Source: Paenibacillus spongiae (GTDB lineage: Bacteria > Bacillota > Bacilli > Paenibacillales > Paenibacillaceae). Taken from it: a DNA stretch of 64,000 nucleotides. The notes below the pieces were generated by a model that worked only from the letters and a program-made list of their open reading frames with translations, searched no databases and was not told the origin of the DNA. The stretch is from contig NZ_CP091430.1 of assembly GCF_024734895.1 (NCBI RefSeq), forward strand, positions 1,466,001 to 1,530,000, read 5' to 3'. The position numbers were made by a program, and so were the translations under genes. This document shows, in pieces, positions 61,013 to 64,000 of the stretch (its first letter is position 1; each line of letters starts with the position of its first letter).

Positions 61013-62071
61013 CTATTCGAAAGTAATTTCCTTGCCGCTATCCGACGAATCATAGATTCCCTGCAGTATCTTCGCCGTGACAATGACCGTGTCGATGTGT
61101 GAAGGCAGCTTTTCCCCGCTCTTGATGCAGGCCAGGAAGCCGTCGATTTCATTCTGGAAGTGATCGCCCATATTGAATTTCGGCGTGGTTTCCAGCAGAG
61201 CGCCGTTCTGCGCGCTGTACAATTTGAAGTCGGACCCGTACTGCAGACGGATCCCCGCCTTGTCGCCCAAGAAGTCGATATACATCTCATCGACGCCGAT
61301 ATTTTGCGCCCAAGCGCCGTTAATCGTGATACTTGGTCCTTCGGTACGAATCATCGCCGTAATGAAATCATCAACGTCATACGTTCCTGCGTAGTTCGGA
61401 GGACCCGCCCACATATTCAGGTAGGAGTAGTTCTCCATATCCTTGCCGAGCTTGCAGTACGCCTGGCCGGATACCGTCTTCGGAGTCGGATCGCCGGAGC
61501 AGTACATGACGATATCCAGGAAGTGGACGCCCCAATCGATCAGCACGCCGCCGCCGGCGATGGATTTCGTGGTGAATGCGCCCCCGAGCCCCGGGATGGA
61601 CCGTTGTGCGCGGAAGCTGGCATAGACATGATACAGCTCGCCAAGCTCGCCGCTGGCAATCATGTTCTTGATAATGTTGACGCCTTTGTTGAAGCGGTTG
61701 ACGACGCCGATGTTCAACACTTTACCGGTTTCGTTCTGCGCCTTCTGCATTTCTAACGCTTCGGCATAGGTTCTTGCGGCCGGCTTCTCGCACAAGACGT
61801 TCTTGCCCGCTCTTAGAAAATCGATCGCGATGGAAGCGTGACCATCATTCGGCGTACAGATCGAAACGGCTTCGATTTCCGGGTCGTTCAGGATATCGCG
61901 GTAATTCACGACAGCCTGGCCGCAGCCGAATTCCTGAACGGCCTTCTCGGCGGCTTCCGGTTTGATGTCGCAGAAATATTTGATTTCTGCGTTTGGATTT
62001 TTCAGGTATGCCGGAATATGTGCGCTCCTGGCGATCGTCCCGCATCCGATAATGGCTACTTTGATTGTCAT
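61013..62071 (-). CDS. Gfo/Idh/MocA family oxidoreductase
   Basis: 352-residue NAD(P)-dependent sugar dehydrogenase family member. KVAIIGCGTIARSAHIPAYLK is the dinucleotide site, LCEKPAARTYAEA the EKP motif, and GGGVLIDWGVHFLDIVMYC the catalytic helix with D-x-x-x-H. The start ATG 62071 follows GGGAGGATTCAAC. With the next gene it forms an operon; no transporter is included. The substrate is unknown. Confidence 0.85.
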   Translation of the reverse strand: MTIKVAIIGCGTIARSAHIPAYLKNPNAEIKYFCDIKPEAAEKAVQEFGCGQAVVNYRDILNDPEIEAVSICTPNDGHASIAIDFLRAGKNVLCEKPAARTYAEALEMQKAQNETGKVLNIGVVNRFNKGVNIIKNMIASGELGELYHVYASFRAQRSIPGLGGAFTTKSIAGGGVLIDWGVHFLDIVMYCSGDPTPKTVSGQAYCKLGKDMENYSYLNMWAGPPNYAGTYDVDDFITAMIRTEGPSITINGAWAQNIGVDEMYIDFLGDKAGIRLQYGSDFKLYSAQNGALLETTPKFNMGDHFQNEIDGFLACIKSGEKLPSHIDTVIVTAKILQGIYDSSDSGKEITFE

Positions 62072-62383
62072 GTTGAATCCTCCCTTGTTTCTAACAATTT
62101 ACAGCTATTCCTTTGTATACTTCGCCACATAATGAAACATTCCTCTAAAAAAAATAACTAAACCGGAATTTTTTTTTATTGGTAAATGTCGGCCCTGTTA
62201 CGCGTATGGATCGGATCCATAAGAGGGAATAATGAAACGTTAATAAGATGTACACTTCTATCCGTTGCATCCCCGTAAATTAGTAGTATATTAAATGTAA
62301 TCAAGCTCGTTGAGAGGAGGGTAGCAGCCAGAGCCCGTCCCTTGCCAAGAACCTGACCTCACATGGAATAGGAGTGGAATGCG
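62072..62383 (+). other. Divergent intergenic region before ndk
   Basis: No gene seen. It holds the promoter for ndk (62265-62292), a poly-T/A tract (62150-62180) and GAGAGGAGGG at about 62313, which resembles a ribosome site but has no open frame after it. The promoter of the minus-strand pair must also lie here; I could not choose one. Confidence 0.5.
62265..62292 (+). promoter_or_regulatory. Candidate promoter of ndk
   Basis: TTGCAT (62265-62270), 16 bp, TATATT (62287-62292), about 90 bp before the ndk start. Confidence 0.45.
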
Positions 62384-62791
62384 TTGGAACAAACGTTTAT
62401 CATGATTAAACCAGACGGCGTGGAAAGAGGACTTATCGGTGAAATCGTCGCCCGTTTCGAACGGAAAGGACTGCGGCTGACAAGCGCTCAATTGATGCAG
62501 GTATCCAGAGAAACAGCGGAGCTTCATTATGGCCATCTGAAGGAAAAGCCCTTCTTCGGCGAGCTGGTCGATTACATTACTTCCGGACAGGTCTTCGCCA
62601 TGGTCTGGGAAGGCGATCAGGCCATCAAGAATGCCCGTACATTGATCGGTTTCACGAATCCGCTTGAGGCATTGCCGGGATCGATACGCGGCGATCTGGC
62701 CTTGAATGTGGCGAGCAATGTTATTCACGGTTCGGACTCGGCTGAGAGCGTCAGCAGAGAAATTGCATTATTTTTCGGTAAACAGAGCTGA
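62384..62791 (+). CDS. ndk: Nucleoside diphosphate kinase
   Basis: 135-residue phosphotransferase that balances NTP pools through a phospho-His. [21 protein letters not shown] and [36 protein letters not shown] contain the binding lysine and the active-site His of the NVIHGSDS signature. It is slightly shorter than the average 140-150. TTG 62384 has GGAG 9 bp upstream. Single gene with its own terminator at 62850-62894. Confidence 0.93.
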   Translation: MEQTFIMIKPDGVERGLIGEIVARFERKGLRLTSAQLMQVSRETAELHYGHLKEKPFFGELVDYITSGQVFAMVWEGDQAIKNARTLIGFTNPLEALPGSIRGDLALNVASNVIHGSDSAESVSREIALFFGKQS

Positions 62792-62849
62792 TCGCTTCTT
62801 TATCCATGATAGAGGAGTATCTCTTGTCTATAGATCGTATTCACGTACC

Positions 62850-62894
62850 AAGCCGATTTTCATCTGATCTGAGATGGAGGTCGGCTTGTTTTGT
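62850..62894 (+). terminator. Intrinsic terminator after ndk
   Basis: AAGCCGA and TCGGCTT form the outer stem and CATCT/AGATG the inner one; GTTTTGT follows. Confidence 0.75.
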
Positions 62895-63071
62895 CATGTC
62901 CGGCTATCCAATCCGCCGCGCAGACCAGTGCGCTTCGAAAGCGCGTGCCCCGAATTCTCAATAGGTTGAAATCACCTCTCGACGAATCATTTCCCCTGCT
63001 TCATCCGCTGACCATTCTTTCGTTCATAGCCGCTGAATCTCAAATCAAGCGACCTCTTTTTACCGGGCGAA

Positions 63072-63083
63072 TGTTATATAACA
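63072..63083 (+). promoter_or_regulatory. TGTTATATAACA palindrome, site 1
   Basis: Exact 12-bp palindrome 24 bp upstream of the -35 of the next promoter. An identical copy lies at 63157-63168. Confidence 0.55.
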
Positions 63084-63106
63084 CATTAAAAAATACAAAA
63101 ACAGTA

Positions 63107-63136
63107 TTGAAACAGTTCGGTCTGCTGATATATAAT
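63107..63136 (+). promoter_or_regulatory. Sigma-A promoter of the small zinc-ribbon gene
   Basis: TTGAAA (63107-63112), 18 bp, TATAAT (63131-63136). Confidence 0.65.
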
Positions 63137-63156
63137 AACCTCAATAATAATAAAAC

Positions 63157-63168
63157 TGTTATATAACA
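63157..63168 (+). promoter_or_regulatory. TGTTATATAACA palindrome, site 2
   Basis: Exact copy of site 1, about 15 bp after the expected transcription start and just before the ribosome site of the next gene. Confidence 0.55.
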
Positions 63169-63185
63169 TTATCGGAGGGGATCGC

Positions 63186-63371
63186 GTGGAATCGAAGCAA
63201 GGTCAAGCAAGCACAGAGCCGGATAAAGAAGTCTGTTTCTTATGTGGAGAAGGTTTGGAGACCGCTCCATCCGGAGCTTCCTCCATTCTATGCCCCCACT
63301 GTGAGGAAACGAGCGAATTGCCGGTCGCCCATCATTACTTGAATCATTATTATTATCGTTACGCGGACTAA
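63186..63371 (+). CDS. Small zinc-ribbon protein
   Basis: 61 residues with two CxxC knuckles (VCFLCGEG and LCPHCEET) 19 residues apart, which should bind one zinc, and a His/Tyr-rich tail (HHYLNHYYYRYAD). The start is GTG 63186 after CGGAGGGG. It is monocistronic between its own promoter and terminator. I do not recognise a family. Confidence 0.72.
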   Translation: MESKQGQASTEPDKEVCFLCGEGLETAPSGASSILCPHCEETSELPVAHHYLNHYYYRYAD

Positions 63372-63421
63372 CCAAGGCTTATGCAAGTTACAGGCAAGGC
63401 ACTTCTTATTCGCCCATCACT

Positions 63422-63457
63422 CCACCTCCGGCGAGGAATCCCCGAGGTGGTTTTTTT
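63422..63457 (+). terminator. Intrinsic terminator after the zinc-ribbon gene
   Basis: CCACCTC (63422-63428) pairs with GAGGTGG (63444-63450), followed by seven T. Confidence 0.9.
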
Positions 63458-63475
63458 GCGTTGGAAGGAGACGCA

Positions 63476-63848
63476 GTGAATACCGCGAACTATAGATGTA
63501 ACCTTAGAACAGGCGGTGCGGTTGTGGAGATTCAGTCTATCGTCAATGAACTTATGCCCTTCTATAAGAAAATAATTAGCGGTCAATATGCGATTGCACT
63601 GGCGGGCGCACATGCCAAAGGCAAGGCCGATGCCCATTCGGACCTGGATATTTTTGTTTATACGGAGGATGTTCTTCCCTTTGAAAACAGAAAGGCCGTG
63701 TTTGAAGCGATATCGCCTGCCGCAGCGGATCTGTGGGTTACGCAAAGACACCGGTCACTTGAACCGGCAGAGGGATATTCTTGCGGAAGCAGCCGCAGAG
63801 ATCGGCCGTCATATGGATGAGCTCGAGAAGAATGCAGTCCGCGCGTGA
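63476..63848 (+). pseudogene. Broken nucleotidyltransferase gene
   Basis: GTG 63476 behind AAGGAG opens a frame whose product has the nucleotidyltransferase core IALAGAHAKGKADAHSDLDIFVYTEDVLPF with G-x-x-x-K-G-K and the metal DLD. After AAADLWVT the sequence stops making sense. The other frame then gives HLNRQRDILAEAAAEIGRHMDELEKNAVRA to a stop at 63846-63848, which reads like a helical C-terminus of the same protein. The parts are joined in different frames and the whole is far shorter than the 250-300 residues expected, so an internal deletion with a frameshift near 63740-63765 is likely. Confidence 0.7.
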
Positions 63849-63881
63849 GAGCGGCTCCGCTCGTTTTCATTTCCAGCCGAC

Positions 63882-63893
63882 TGTTATATAATA
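63882..63893 (+). promoter_or_regulatory. TGTTATATAATA, third copy of the palindrome family
   Basis: 11 of 12 bases match TGTTATATAACA. It contains TATAAT (63887-63892), a likely -10 for the YtoI-like gene, with TTTTCA 17 bp upstream. Confidence 0.45.
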
Positions 63894-63936
63894 GGTGGCG
63901 CAGAATATAACAGGCAGTGCTGAGGAGTTTGATACG

Positions 63937-64000
63937 ATGGGTTCTCCTGAATTTGCGACGAAGCATGAGCAGATCATTCAATATATTGAAGAACTCAGTG
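63937..64000 (+). CDS. Start of a YtoI-like regulator (partial)
   Basis: Only 21 codons are visible: MGSPEFATKHEQIIQYIEEL. The ATKHEQI-x-x-Y/H-I-E-x-L opening is what I recall from YtoI, a DNA-binding CBS/DRTGG/hot-dog protein of Bacillales. GAGGAG is 9-10 bp upstream of ATG 63937. The gene runs off the window. Confidence 0.5.
   Translation, partial: MGSPEFATKHEQIIQYIEELS

Larger units (their letters stand above)
62792..63185 (+). other. Intergenic region between ndk and the zinc-ribbon gene
   Basis: Holds the ndk terminator, then two exact TGTTATATAACA palindromes (63072-63083, 63157-63168) around a sigma-A promoter. An open frame at 62891-63166 has no ribosome site and runs through the promoter, so I do not call it. 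Confidence 0.55.

Noticed and set aside
62891-63166. 91-codon open frame between ndk and the zinc-ribbon gene
   Set aside because: No ribosome site, composition unlike a protein, and it runs through a terminator edge, the promoter and both palindromes.
1-64000. Insertion sequences, prophage genes, CRISPR arrays, tRNA or rRNA genes
   Set aside because: I looked for transposase-like proteins, regularly spaced repeats and cloverleaf sequences and saw none that I could support.

Overview
The window looks like the chromosome of a Paenibacillus or a close relative (Bacillales, Paenibacillaceae). Reasons: gene-by-gene resemblance to Bacillus/Paenibacillus families (LeuB, SigI/RsgI, SinR/SinI, EpsC/D/F/G/L/M/N), strong AGGAGG-type ribosome sites, frequent GTG/TTG starts, sigma-A promoters and U-tailed intrinsic terminators. 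All assignments come from reading the sequence and from memory of families; no database search was run.

Layout. 1-10.2 kb is core: tail of a DUF2339-type membrane protein, leuB, a 2-Cys peroxiredoxin, a zinc-ribbon protein, sigI-rsgI behind a SigI-type promoter, a PAS histidine kinase, an M17 leucyl aminopeptidase and an MFS transporter. 10.5-27.5 kb is one co-directional locus of 11 genes: a binding lipoprotein, a 963-aa anchored binding protein with two carbohydrate-binding-like domains, two permease pairs without an ATPase, an NHL-TPR-YIP1 membrane protein, a DUF5696-like lipoprotein, NanE, DUF4855-like, an MBL hydrolase and DUF4434-like. It resembles an uncharacterised glycan uptake and breakdown system. 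27.6-28.4 kb holds a SinR-like repressor and a SinI-like anti-repressor. 28.7-30.9 kb is an exported beta-helix protein. 31-36.7 kb is a paeninodin-like lasso peptide cluster (cyclase C, precursor A, HPr-kinase-like K, PqqD-like B1, ABC exporter D) ending in a second SinR-like gene; the expected B2 leader protease is missing. 36.8-60.1 kb is an exopolysaccharide cluster related to Bacillus epsA-O (chain-length pair, EpsC/D/F/G/L/M/N-like proteins, extra glycosyltransferases, pyruvyl transferase, flippase, GalE), with a nucleotidyltransferase-like gene and a GH88-type hydrolase inside it. 60-62 kb has two Gfo/Idh/MocA-type oxidoreductases on the minus strand; 62.4-64 kb has ndk, a small zinc ribbon, a broken nucleotidyltransferase and the start of a YtoI-like regulator.

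How it fits together. The dyad GTTC-N8-GAAC (best form GTTCGTTATWAWGAAC) occurs after the lasso promoter, twice at the exopolysaccharide promoter (one copy fills the -35/-10 spacer) and twice before epsC. It matches the known SinR operator layout. I infer that the SinR/SinI-like proteins co-regulate a phosphorylated lasso peptide and the biofilm matrix. The exopolysaccharide genes encode a bacillosamine-type nucleotide-sugar pathway (EpsC, EpsN, EpsM), a priming transferase (EpsL), glycosyltransferases, a polymerase (EpsG type) and a flippase.
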